Shown piece after piece: positions 24,057-36,125 of a DNA stretch of 64,000 bases. Position 1 is the stretch's first letter. Every line of letters begins with the position of its first letter. Source of the DNA: Dactylonectria macrodidyma (Eukaryota; Ascomycota; Sordariomycetes; Hypocreales; Nectriaceae); assembly GCA_020744425.1 (NCBI GenBank), contig JAGMUV010000015.1, positions 744,001 to 808,000 of the forward strand, in the 5' to 3' direction. The notes below the pieces were generated by a model. It was given only the letters and a program-made list of their open reading frames with translations. It did not search any database and was not told the DNA's origin. Both the position numbers and the translations under genes were made by a program.

Positions 24057-25963
24057 TTAGATCTCGTTGCTGGGGTAGGTGACCTGAGTCGTAGGAACAA
24101 ACTCCTCCTTGATAGATCGAGCGTTGACGAATCGGGTCAGCAGGTTTTGGCTGCCGGCCTTGTCGTTGGTGCCGCTGGCTCGCGAGCCACCAAAGGCCTG
24201 CTGGCCCACGACGGCGCCAGTGCTCTTGCAGTTGACGTAGAAGTTACCGGCGGCGTTGCGCAGGTGCTCCTCCGCGAAGCGGACGGCCTCTCGGTCAGCA
24301 GCAAAGACGGCACCGGTCAGGCCATACTCAGAGGTGGACTCGACCAGCTTGCAGACAGCGCCAAAGGCATCGGGGGTGGCGTCGTCGTACACGTGGGTGG
24401 TCAGAATGGGACCGAAGAACTCGTTGGAGAAGAACTTGTGGTTAGGGTTGGTGGTAGCATAGATGGTCGGGTGCACGAAGTAGCCCTTGGAGGAGTCGTA
24501 CTTGCCACCGGTCACCAACTCGAGGTCCTTGTCGGCCTTGGCCTCATCAATGGCACCGGAGAGCTTCTTGAACGACGCCTCATGGATCACGGGGCCCATG
24601 AAGTTGCCGTACTCTGTGGGCTCACCAATGCTGAGCTTTTCGACCTCGGAGACCAACTGCTTCTTGAACTCGGGCCACTTAGACTTGGGCACGTACAATC
24701 GCGAGGTGGCGCTGCACTTCTGGCCCTGGTACTCAAAGGCACCGCGGACGGTCTGCTTAACAGCGTTGTCAATATCAGCCGAGGGGTGTATCAAGTGGAA
24801 GTTCTTGCCGCCAGTCTCGCCGACGACACGGGGGTAGGATCGGTAGCGACCCTCAGCAATACCCTGGCCGATGGTTCCGTAGAGCTTACGGAAGACGGCG
24901 GTGCTGCCGGTGTAGTGGAGGGCAGCGAACTCCTTGTGCTCAAGAACGGTCTTGGTGATCTCGACGGGGTTGCCGGGCACGAACTGGATGACATCCTTGG
25001 GCAGACCGGCCTCGAGGAGGATCTGGTAGACGAGCCAGTTGGAGGCGATGGAGAAGTCGCTGGGCTTCCAGACGACGACGTTACCCAGCAGAGCGGGTGC
25101 TCCGGGCAGGTTGCCAGCAATGGCTGTGAAGTTGAATGGGCTCACGGCGTAGACGAAGCCCTCGAGGGGACGGTACTCGAGGCGGTTCCAGACGTTGGGG
25201 CTGTTGTGCTCGGGTTGGGTGTTGTACAGCTGCTCGGCGTAGTGGACATTGAAGCGGAAGAAGTCGGCCAGCTCGGCGGCAGAGTCAATCTCGGCCTGCC
25301 AGGCGTTCTTGCCCTGGCCGAGCATGGTAGCGGCCATGATGTCGTAGCGGTACTTGGTGGAGATGAGGTCGGCGGCCTTGAGGAAGACGGCGGCGCGGTC
25401 GGCAAAGGGCAGCGACTCCCAGGCAGGCTTGGCCGCGAGGGCAGCGTCGATGGCCTTGGAGACGTCGGCGGGAGTGGCTGTGTGGTAGGAGGCGATTGTG
25501 GTAGCGTGATCGGCAGGGTTGACCTGTGTGGAGAGGGCCGAGACCTTGATCTGTGGTGTTTTGGTCAGTCATCTCTTTTGCGATGTATTTCCACGACGCT
25601 GATTGTCTCGTGGACAGCCAGCACGCAGTAAGAGCTGCCAACATACCTCCTTGCCACCAACAACAACAGGCACCTCAAGAGGGAGCTTCTTCTGGAGCTT
25701 CTCGACGGCGGCAGTCAAGCCGGCGCGCTGCTCGCTGTTCTTGGCGAAGTGATGCTGTAAAATACTAGGTCAGCTTTCTCATCCTTCTAGCTTCTTAGTC
25801 TTCCAGAGAAGATCACACAGAGCTCGACGGCACGTACGTTGGGCTCGTTGAAGACCTTGGGAGTCTTGAAGCTCGCCAGAGTGGCGGCGCCCCTCTGCTG
25901 CTGCACCCTCACGGCGGCGCGCAGGCCCTGGGCGCCCGCCCGGTTGAGAAGCATGGAAGGCAT
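24057..25963 (-). CDS. PUT2: Delta-1-pyrroline-5-carboxylate dehydrogenase, mitochondrial
   Basis: Three exons (25963-25838, 25754-25647, 25550-24057) give 575 aa, typical for fungal P5CDH. Introns 25837-25755 and 25646-25551 have GT..AG ends and lie in phase 0. The N-terminus MPSMLLNRAGAQGLRAAVR is a mitochondrial presequence with no acidic residues. The ALDH fold shows AVSPFNFTAIAGNLPGAPAL, VVVWKPSDFS, FVPGNPVEI, LHYTGSTAVF, the catalytic glutamate in VVGETGGKNF (about residue 323), the catalytic cysteine in YQGQKCSATSR (about residue 357) and NEFFGPILTTHVYDD. It oxidises glutamate semialdehyde to glutamate with NAD+, the second step of proline catabolism (PUT2 in yeast, prnC in Aspergillus). 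A long open frame on the opposite strand is a composition shadow. Assignment is certain. Confidence 0.97.
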
Positions 25964-27560
25964 TGGCGCGAGATACGTTATCGTCGAGGAAAGGAATTGA
26001 CGTCAAGGGTATCGGGAATCACGAAAGACAAACGGAAGACGAAAGGCGCAGAGATGAGAGCAAGATGGGAGATGAGGGGGAAGAGGGGAAGGTGTATAAA
26101 AAGGACGAGACGTGATATTAGACGCTTAAAGAAGGTTTCCTTTTCGCCTTCGGTTGCAGCCGTTTTCATTCGCTCCTGCCCCTTCTCGCACAATCTGAAG
26201 CTTGCTTCTCACCCGTCTGTCGTTGCACGTCGCCCTTCGCCCTGCACTCGGCTTATCGCGGCCTAAAGTTTACTGAACAAGCAATCCGCCAACAAGGCCG
26301 CCGGCGCATGGAGTGGGCAAAATATCGATGGAGAGCAGTGGAAGAGGGGCCGTGGGGCACTAAACCGCATGACGGTTCGCACTGTTCCTGGTCCTGAAGA
26401 GTGAATCCCAGGCGTTATTCTAAAGGAGCGTTTGGGCCTGTGGCAGCCGCTTTCTCTCACTGATCAACCTCGACACCAAAGCTCTTCCCCCACCCGCCAC
26501 CAGCGGACGTCCCGCCGCCGGTCCAAGCCGGTCCTCAACGCGCTGCAATTGGCCAATGGCTTCGCCTCTCCACTCTCCGGCCCCGCCGGTTTCGGCGATT
26601 GGGGCATGGCTCCATTCCCTTCTCCCGCGGAGAGCCGCACCCATCATGTGGTTGGTTTCGTTTTGCTTCATCATGAGCTTTCAAGCGGGCCGAATTGCGA
26701 CAGGAGCAGCAGAGTCAGAGACCGCGATTTGCCGATGAGACATGGGGCAGCGGCCATATGCAGCTCGTCATGTGGCCTCGCCTGCATGACAGCTAGCTGC
26801 AAACCCCACGATCCACACTGTAGAGACTCTCAATGGGTGGCAGGAAAACACAACACACCATACTTCACACCCTTCACACCCTTGGGATTAATTTAGTAAA
26901 TTTAATATAAAATAATAATTTATAATTACATTTGGTTCACTTTATGGCCTTTTATATATATATATTCTATTCTAATTTAGTAATAATTTAGCTATAATAA
27001 TTTGCTCATTTTATCGTAGCTGTTAATGATATGTGCGGTGTTGTCCTTCCCCCGGAGGACACTGTCACGATGAAAGTCTGATAGAGAAATGCTATTCGGG
27101 GGGTATGAATTACTGCAACAAAAGAATCCTACCAGTAATCGGCACTGGTCTCTTTACCCCACCATCCAACACGGCGAGATTCCTTCTTGCCCACTAGTCG
27201 ACCTTCAAATCCTCCAAGGTATCATAATCCGCAACATCTCGAAGCTATATACGAAGTCTTATCTGTACAGTGCCAAAAACATGCTGGCGAGAAGGGCTCC
27301 ATCCATAGCTCCATCCCCACTGGGGCAATCGCTGCCAATACTACTGTCAACACTCTGCGGCTCTGGTCGTCGTCCGCCTCCACCTTCGGCTCTTCCAGGC
27401 TTATTCCAAGCCTTGTTATTAGCCATCCATCGAACTCTCCATTCTGACCCCACATTCGTCCAGTCTCATACCGATTGCGGCCGTTACTACAACAAACACA
27501 AAACATCCTCTCCTTCATCAGTCCCCTAGACTACCACAACCGAAACCGGCTATCCCAAGT
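25964..27560. other. 1.6-kb intergenic region with an AT-rich repeat relic
   Basis: The left part is the PUT2 promoter. The right part contains a very AT-rich block (26,887-27,020) that matches a second block at 32 kb. Open frames of up to 154 codons (26,432-26,896) show no domain and are rejected as genes. Confidence 0.5.
26887..27050. repeat. AT-rich dispersed repeat relic, copy 1 (RIP-like)
   Basis: Positions 26887-26947 align without gaps to 32089-32149, 44 of 61 bases identical by hand. Of the 17 differences, 13 are transitions, and in 12 of these this copy has A or T where the other has G or C. Both copies end in TTCACTTTATGG, and looser similarity (a TAGCTGT motif) continues downstream. 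One-way C-to-T/G-to-A change is what RIP produces in fungi. The element type is unknown. Confidence 0.6.
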
Positions 27561-30215
27561 CTACTGGGAAGCCGTTGACGGAGGCGTATCGGGCTCCTGT
27601 CGTTTCACATAGTCCAGCAACGGCACCGTCAGTCCGTACATCTCAGTTCGGCCATCGGCATCGTGCTGGTCAATCTCCACGTTGATGCACACATCCAAGG
27701 TCCCGTCGTTGCCTGCTCCGTGGGTCTGCCGCGACGCCGCCTTGTGCTCTGTTCCGGATCCTGCTTCGCCCTTGTGCAAAAAGCTGTGCCCGTCTTTACC
27801 CAGGAACGATTGGACCTCGCCCTCAATCTCACCCTCACCATAACCGACCGCATTGCCGTTGGTGTGTGCCCCCGCATTGTTGGGTGAATTCTCTGTAATA
27901 GTTGCAAAGTTTCGACTCGGCATCGTGCAGTTGTTGTGGTTGGCCGTCTTCGTTGAATCTCCTGGGTCCTTGTTGAAGAGATCCAGCATCGTCTCGTCCG
28001 TCTTGTGGTTCAAGTGGTGAATCTTGTTCCGGCGTGCGAGCAGGTTCGCGACTGCCTGCGGTGGGGGCTTGTTGACAATAGCTGATGAGACGACATTAAC
28101 CATGTAGCGGTGGTCCTCCTCAGCAGGAATTTTGAGGTCTGGTTTCGAGTAGAAGCGCCCCAACGCCGCTAAGTGCACATCGCCTCCCAGAATCGTCACC
28201 CGCACCGAGAAATCGGCCGCCACCACCTGCAACGCTTCAATCAAATCAGCTCGTTCTTTTTTATGAGTCCTAGCCGTATAATGATCGTCTAAATCATCCA
28301 ACAAATCGATCGAGCCGTCAAATTGGTTGAATAAACCACCGCCGACGCCGAATCGACGATTCAGGAGCTTCACCGGGCCCATCAAGGGGCTCCGGAAGAT
28401 ATTCTCCAGCCAAGTCAATCGCTACAGCGCTGTTAGTGTCTGTATTCAAGAGTCATGAATCATGACATACGGGATACGCAATGGGAATTCCAAGCAACAA
28501 GATCAAATGCTTGATGGGCTGGCCCGATTCCGCCGCCGCCTGTAGCTCGGATCGCAACCTTTCAAAGATGACGTCATAGGTCTCTGGATAGTTGACTTGG
28601 TGTCGCGTTCGCTAGACACCGAGTTAGCCAAAGAATCGGGATTTTTATGACACGGGACTGACTTCTGTTCGCGCGTCAATACCAAGGAGAGCAATACGTG
28701 CGCCGAGTCGAGCGAAAAGGTTGTGCGAGTGTTCCGCCACATACGGCCCAGGTTTCGTGCCAAGGATATACTGCGGTTCAGTCTTCTGTGGCGCCACATA
28801 CGTATTGATGAGCTGGTTCGGATTGGGCCTGTTCGTCTTCTCCGCTACCGCCGCATAGTCTACAGGTATTTAGCTTTCGCTTTCCGGGGGAAGCAACGTA
28901 TCTCACCTGTTGTGTAAGTGGACTGAGGCGGCGGCATATGATGCTGGAAGAGCATGTAATACTTGTGCGCAAGACCACCAATTCCTCGGAAAACATCACA
29001 GCGCATGAAGTGGTCCACGTAGGAGCCGAAGCCGTCGATGATCTATGTTCGTTAGCGGGACGCTTCATGAACCCTACTCGCCAGACTCACGTCATGATCG
29101 TCCCAGATGTTGACCTGGGGAATCTGTCCATTGACCGTCGAAAACGGCGCCGTGTTATACCAGCTGATGTAATTCTTCAGGTAGTAATCGTCACATTCAG
29201 TACGCAGCGTCTCAGAAAACGGATAATCTCTGCGCTTCTTGGGATTGCGAACGTTGGTCCAGGGACGCAGCGGACCGCCGACACGGATACCTTTGTATAT
29301 CAGCAACAATTCCGTCTGCTCAGTTCATTCGGAAACCCTACCATCGTTGTAGATCTGGTCACCTCCTCCGATCATGACGTGGAATGGGATGGATCTATGT
29401 TTCCGTACAACATCGTTCCATAGAGCTGGGCCGCTCCAAGCCTCCTCGTCGGTGCCGACGCTGAAGCCGTTGCACGAGTGGAACATGATGCGCATCGACT
29501 CGGTCGCAGCGGGGATGACGAAGACGTTGGTGCGGGGCTTCTCTTCGCTTGAGTATCGCATGTCGGGAATCTCATATTCGTAGCTAGTCTCGGTGGCTGC
29601 GATCGGGACATCGATGTCGAACGCCCAGAAGGTGTTTCGCGGGTCCGAGTAGAGACAATGTGGCTCAAGTCGGGTTCCGTCAGTTGTGCCATTCGTCAAT
29701 TCGTTTCCATTGGTATCGGCTTGTGCCGTGACTTCGGATTCCTGCGCGCGAGAAGCTAGTCGCAATGTCATGAATGGCTGTTCGGGCGGCGTCTTTCCTC
29801 CACCACGAACAACAACCAGTACACTGCCATACCAGCGTCCCGCGTCCATACGACGGTAGTTCAGCAGGGGCCCACACACAATCTCCTTGCCGTCTGGTGC
29901 TTCGACCTCCTCCTGGGATGCGTTTTCGGCGCCATCCAAGTTTGCGCTGAGAGTGCTCGGGCCTCCAACGGCAGCAACAGGGATGGGTTTGTGTCGTCCG
30001 ATGCTGTGTGCGCTTCGGGCATCGCTGTCCGGAGGTTCAATGCGCGACGTGTTGAGAAAGTCGGCGAGATCACCTGTGCTCCCATGGCCGACGGGGCTTC
30101 GCGCCGCAGCGTGTTGCGCAAAGGCTGACGATTCTTGGTGCCGCCAGCGGCTGGCCGACGCATACGGGTTGCGTTCATCGCTGGTCAGCGGTCGCTCGCC
30201 ATCGTGTTTAGTCAT
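27561..30215 (-). CDS. PhoD-like phosphatase
   Basis: Six exons (30215-29342, 29290-29091, 29042-28907, 28859-28663, 28611-28471, 28421-27561) give 802 aa. Every junction keeps the frame and uses GT..AG. Metallophosphatase motifs appear in order: MFHSCNGFSVG, GGGDQIYNDG (about 285-291), VNIWDDHD (about 351-358), ARIALLGIDARTE and VTILGGDVHLAALG (about 592-605). The C-terminal block DDLDDHYTARTHKKER is also typical of this fungal PhoD-like family. Such enzymes act on phosphodiesters or phosphomonoesters. The substrate here is unknown, and no signal peptide or membrane segment is seen, so it is probably cytosolic. The first ATG in the long exon is at 30215. The frame stays open upstream to about 30,390 (LPLICSPPLRVQLPNWPTG) before a TGA, so a small 5' exon is probably missing from this model. 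Confidence 0.92.
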
Positions 30216-32088
30216 GTTGTAGCCCGTTGGCCAATTCGGGAGCTGCACGCGAAGCGGAGGACTGCAGATGAGCGGCAGGCGTAAGAGCGAATTGTAGGTT
30301 GTGGGCTGCTGTTGTTGCGAGATGCGAAGCTCGCAGATGAAATGTCTCGGGGCAACGTCGAAGCTGTCGCAGTTGCGCGCAGCTGTTCAGTACTGGTTTC
30401 CAGCTTGCGGTCTAATGGCGGGACGGTGATGCGACAAATGCCCCAAGGCGCAAGTTTATGGCGCTCAACTCACTATGCAAGAGAAGCCGTGATCCAAGGC
30501 AAAGAGGGGGAGGATGAGAGGGTGTCTAGAACGAAAAGTCGAGCAGGAAAACGCTTGGTAAAAGCGACACCAACAATGGACGGACGACGCAGTGCTAGGG
30601 GGGGTCCCAAGGCCAAAGATCCAGATTGTGGTGCCAGACAGGGATATCAAGGACCAGCAAAGACACACATCCACCACAGAACCCGCTACGGCATGAGCTA
30701 TGACACTAGCAACAGGAACTTCAACTGAACTGCGAATGGGAGAAAACAACCCCACGAAAGTGCATCCCGTACGTACACCAAGATATCGGCTCACGGCAAG
30801 TACGTTTGCTGGCTGCCTCCCTCCAAGGTCTTGGCAGCGGAACGGACCCTGGTTCTGCCTCTGCTTACCTTGAATTCCAGCTCAGCACCTAGCCCAGCCC
30901 AATGAGGGTCAATCTAAATGAAATGCCACATGTCAATCAATCGTACCAATTTTTCCCGATGTTGATGAGCTTTGAGCATGGGTGTGTTGTATCTATCAGC
31001 CCAGAACAAAGGCGGCCTCCAACAGTCGTCCACCTGGACAATTGCAGGCCACGAGGCCGAGGCACAGGATCAAAGACAATGCTACGTCCGTAAACTCAAG
31101 GTTGTCGTGGTGCCAGCAAGGGAAATTATCAAACCCCCCACTACTACGTTAGCTCTCTGTGACAACTAGCAGCAACGCCTCTCAACATCAGCTTCCTGCT
31201 GGCTGCGCAGCTTGCGTGTGCGCTTGCATACTGGTGCCACCTGACCACTCTCGCTCCATCAGCTGACAGTGTCTCATCCTCGGGCAACGCTTTAGAACTT
31301 TCGCATTCATACGAGGGATAGGGGCATCTCAGTATTGGAACAACCAAAGTTCTTCTGCGCATACCTAGATGCCAAGAGCATTCGCAGAAATAGGGGCCCG
31401 TGCGCTCAACGATAGGGTCGCGCAAGGAGGCAAGGGAGAAACTGCGACGACAATTGGTGGCAAGTCTTCCGCATGCATATTTTCCATGTGCGCATCGCCC
31501 GTTCATGTACTCGTGCGTGTCATGATTTCTCAGTAGAATCTGGCTCAGGAGTCGCATCATGAGAGAACGCCTGAGCCCACACACAACCGTCAATCTTATG
31601 TCGTTTTAAGTTGGTGCGCTTCAGCTGCACTTGGTCGTTACTAGCGAGGATCTAGTAAACTTGCGTGTTCAAGGGGCTCGAGTGGAGGTAATGCTGATGA
31701 TCCTTATCATGACGTCTGAGGCTAATGTAGGAAAACTCACGACCGCCGTGTCAGCATCATCCCGCGTCGGTGGCCGTGCACAGGGACCTCCCAGTCTCTG
31801 CTCCGCGTTGGAAATGGCGCCGGCGAGCCGGCCTGACGACTCCCGGATGCCGGCCAGATGTGTTCCTGCCTCACAGATCTCAAGGGATTCTCGTCAGTGA
31901 AGGCTTCTCTAGTAGAGGTCTTGGTCTCGGGTGTTCTTTGATAACAGAGTGTATTCAACACCATTCCGCAATGACGTCATGCCATTGAATTGGCATGGCA
32001 CTTTGATCCGGCTGGGCATTGGCATTGGCGTAGACCTGACAAAAGTGTGGCACATACAGAGATCATCACCTTACTTTATACTTTTGGT

Positions 32089-32205
32089 ATTGATTTAGCA
32101 TATCTGATACAAAACCTCAATTCATAGCCAAGTTTAGTTCACTTTATGGTTCAGTATTAATGTAGCTAATATAATGTACTTAGTTTATAATAGCTGTGGG
32201 TGGTG
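32089..32205. repeat. AT-rich dispersed repeat relic, copy 2
   Basis: This is the partner of 26887-27050. The first 61 bases align without gaps, and this copy keeps more G and C at variable positions, so it looks less mutated. Downstream it carries TATAATAGCTGT, comparable to the TAGCTGT near 27,020 in copy 1. Confidence 0.6.
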
Positions 32206-35200
32206 TTTTTGCTCACCTGGATGACTACCCTGTACCCACGCGGATCACTAAAAAATGTTTCCCTCATCACCATGACTTCAGCATATCCGTTCACGTGTTG
32301 TTGACAGGTGGGATTGCGATCATCTACCACATTTTTGCGATTTGCGAGCTGTGTATTGCAATACCGCAAGTCGCATTCTTTTTCGAAGTGAACCGTGTTG
32401 AGAGGCTGGCACCTGTCCTGGGTCTAATGACAACAAAAACAGAACTCATCCGCAGGTAATTCACATTTCGATAAAGAGCAAGCTGACACGAACTGACACG
32501 AAACACTCTATAGTTTGTACCAGCCCGGCCATTGATTAAATTACATTGAAATAATTGACAGTTTCAGAGGCTCATCCTTTGAAACCCAGCATAAGGTGTT
32601 GTCGTGAGATGCACAATCGTTTGTATACAAAGATGTCCCCCACACTTGTGTGCCTTCCAACGTCCCAGTGGCTGACGTGATTACATAAGCACGATTGACC
32701 TTATCCTCGGTCCACATTCGCATCAAAATTTTCAATTCCCTTCAAACCTGGAATACATGCAAAGCCAGAGTGAGCTGAGCAACACCGCCTTCCAGCTCCA
32801 AGCTGTCGCTTGATGAGGAGCTTACGTGTCTTTCCAACATACCACTGTCAAGGATGAGACACATATCCTCGTTCCAGTACTGGGTTGAGTGCAGCTAGAG
32901 AAGCCTTGAGACTACTCTCGGTGTCTATGACCTGGGCTTCAGATCAGTCACCAAGAGCAACCGGTCTCATGATTGCGGCCGCACTCCTAACCCAACGGTA
33001 AGTCCATGGTGAATTGCAACGTGCATGTACAAACGGCATTTGTGTGTACAGCAACGGGTTCTCTCTGTGCCCTAGTTGTTGAAGGAAAATTAAACGTGCC
33101 AAGATCAAATAACCCTACTCTTAAAAACGCTTGTGTCCTGGAATCCTACAAGACACTGGTATTTGGAGTTAGGCTGACATCACATGCAAACTGAAGTCAA
33201 ATAGTCATTATGATGATGGCGGTTGCGCCACGCTGATGCTTTCGTGTGTGCTGTAAAGGCCAGATTCTTTGATGATGGAATGGCGTTATAATTTTTGCAT
33301 CTCCCGACGCATCGGCGGGCGCATGAGCTGGCGCGTGGTGGGCTGGTTACGGTAGACCAACCGGCATGGCCATTTGTTGGCCCTGGAGTATTGTGTGTCC
33401 TGGCCGACGGTCGACCTGGGTCGCACCAGTTGAATCGTCCAATGACCTCACCACGCTTGCCGAGTCTTCAGCTGGCTTGGTCCGCCCCCTTCAGCTGCTC
33501 GGCCTTCTAGAAGGCCGGCCGAGAGTGGCTCCCCTTCCGTCATCAAATGATGATGCAGGTTTTTGGAGCGTCCACTCAGGTGCGTGTCAGGTCGGGACAG
33601 ACGAACGCTAACTGGCGCCGACCAGACGAGACGAAACGGCAGCTCCAGAACATGGGCATCTGGAGGGAGAACGCTTGACTGATCGGGGCTGGAATGAACT
33701 TTGCGAGAGCGAGAACTGGCGGTGGAACAGCCGTCAGACCACTCACCTCACTGATGGATCAGAACGGTAGGGCGGGATATGCAGAAGCTGAGGCGGCTGT
33801 CCCCATTAACCTGGATCAGGGGTCTTACCGGTCCTCAGCCGAGCAAGGGATGAGGATAAGAAGCTAGAACATTGAACACGTAGGTACCTGGGAGGGTAGG
33901 AGGGGTAATAATTAAGTGCGTCGCCGTTGTCAGCTACTGCGTGAAGATGAAGCCTCCCCTCTGTGGGCAATGCTTGGCACATTCTTGTCAGTGCTGGGCT
34001 CGATGAGGTAGGCCATGCGCGGTTGTTTTTTTATTTGACTCGCTGCTTCAACGGCTTCACGGCTTCACTGCTCGTCAAGCTGGCCGCGGACCTGGCCAAC
34101 CCGACCGCTAAGTAAGGGGGCTAATGCGGACCCTCACGGAGCTGAGATCAGGCATTTGTGAGGTCATTCGCCACCGGCAGAGACGTAACAAGCGAGAGGC
34201 ATATGCAGAAGCAGATGGGCGTAAAAAGGAACGCGATTCTACTATACGTTGCAAAAAAAAAAAAAACCACCAAAAAAACATGCAGTACATCGCCGACACG
34301 ATGTTGGAGGAGATCTTCGGAAGGGGTTCGTCCCGGGAGAATTGGCCAATGGCTAGCTGCACCTAGCTCTGGTTGCACAGCGGATTTTTTGCCTCGGTGT
34401 ATTCCTTCATCAGCCTTGGTCAAGCGCCCATCACGCTGCCGCGGAATTGGGCGACCTTTCGTGCGACTTCTGGCCCATCATGCAAAGAGAGACACGCAGG
34501 AAGGGGTCCTGAATGTGTGACCGTTGGCGTTCATGACAGATTGGAGTGGTGAAATTAGACATGCTGTCATGTCTCCTCTTTGCCGCAAACGTCATGGAGG
34601 CCCAGGTCCAGGGATGCGATTTAAACCGATTTGGGCAGTACTCTCTTGGTCCGCACTCCGGATCTAGAGCTCTGCATCGCAAAAGAGGTACATGTACAGC
34701 TGCATACCCCGTGCCTGGTATTGTGTGGGTGGGGGAGTCGACGGCGAAATGAGCTGGCTGTGCGGTGCAGTGCGCATGCAGCAGTGCGCCGGATGCAGTG
34801 GCCAGCCACCGGCCCTTTCTTTACCTTTTTTCCTCAGACAACTAGAACTGATGAAAGGGATATCTTGCGTCTGTGGTTACGTCTGTCACGGGAGCTGTCA
34901 AACAGGCGGGTGAAACCTGGAATCAAGCACGGGGTTCGGGGAGGACCGTCGGAGGGGAACATGAGATGGGATGGTGTTGCTCAACCCACCGTTCGGATAG
35001 TCAACCGTGTTGGACAAGCTCACTATGAAAGCGGCTCTGCCGATGGAATTCCTGTGCCATTGTATAGGCGAATCGCGATGCTTTCCAGCGTTGCAACACT
35101 CTCAGCACTCTCATGACCCATTCTGCGGTGTGCAATGGCAGGCATATGCACTGCTGCCTACCTTCGCCAGGGTCTCCTGCGAGCAGCCATCTGTCCGATT

Positions 35201-36077
35201 TGCCTCCATTTGACAGCAGAGGTTGTAATTAGAGGAGGCGTCCAGAGCGTGAGCCCGTGGCGTCTCGCCGTCAGCTCGCTGGCCGCCGCTGCCAAAACCG
35301 CCCCAAATCGCCCCAGCCGGGCTCCATATCCACCGCCTCTTGTTAGTGGTTTAGCGGGCGGGGCCCAAAGTGCTGAAGCGAGGTTCGTCTAATAATTACT
35401 ACGTAAACCAGCCCAGCTCTGCGGATGATTCGGGGCTGTTGGTGCTGGCGGTGGTGGTTGGCGAAAAGAAAGGCCCCCATGCCTGGCCGGCCGCTCCCCA
35501 ACCTTCCCCAAAACTAATTGATGTGGCTACCAGAGACCAACCACGAGGCCGGCGGAGAGAACCGACGACCAGTTCGGCCAGGTCGAAGCCAAAAAAAGCC
35601 AGGCCGGGCCGCCTAGCGAGGGATTGGTGTCCCCTTCGAGCCAAGCCAGTTTGGTGGTGGGCTCTTTAGAAACGCCTCAGGGCGCTAATAACGGCCAGGG
35701 GAATCGAATATGCCATCTCATCTCATCCCCCACAGAGGGGGGGAATCATCAGCGAAGCTACTAGAGTCATCGGGACATTTGGAGTTTCTTTGAGATTGTC
35801 TAATGTCGAGCTGCTAAAGAGCCCCCTCAAAAACCATGCAAGTGCGGGAGTAATGACGCATTGCAATCAAGGGGGTCTAAGGCGATGAGACAGGACACTT
35901 TGGTAGTACTGCGGAGGCTGACGGGAGAGGCTGGTTTTATGTCACCATCAGTCCGAGACAGCCAGTTGCGATTGACGGTGTGATCCGGCCGAGACCTTAA
36001 TTAATGTCACTTGCAACCAATACCACGGGGCCAAAAAACTAATAAGTGAGGAGAAGGCCAACAAGATCAGCTGCTGC

Positions 36078-36125
36078 AGGAGGAGGAGGAGGAGGAGGAG
36101 GAGGAGGAGGAGGAGGAGGAGGAGG
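36078..36125. repeat. (AGG)16 microsatellite
   Basis: Sixteen uninterrupted AGG units, followed by an interrupted G-rich purine tail to about 36,160. The region is intergenic. The strand is purine-only over this stretch. Confidence 0.95.

Noticed and set aside
23745..25631. 628-codon open frame on the plus strand opposite PUT2
   Set aside because: It is an antisense shadow of the strongly conserved P5C dehydrogenase. High G/C at third positions of PUT2 suppresses stops on the other strand. The translation is low-complexity Gly/Val/Leu with no family features.
26432..26896. 154-codon open frame between PUT2 and the PhoD-like gene
   Set aside because: No domain and composition typical of promoter DNA; it overlaps another open frame on the opposite strand.
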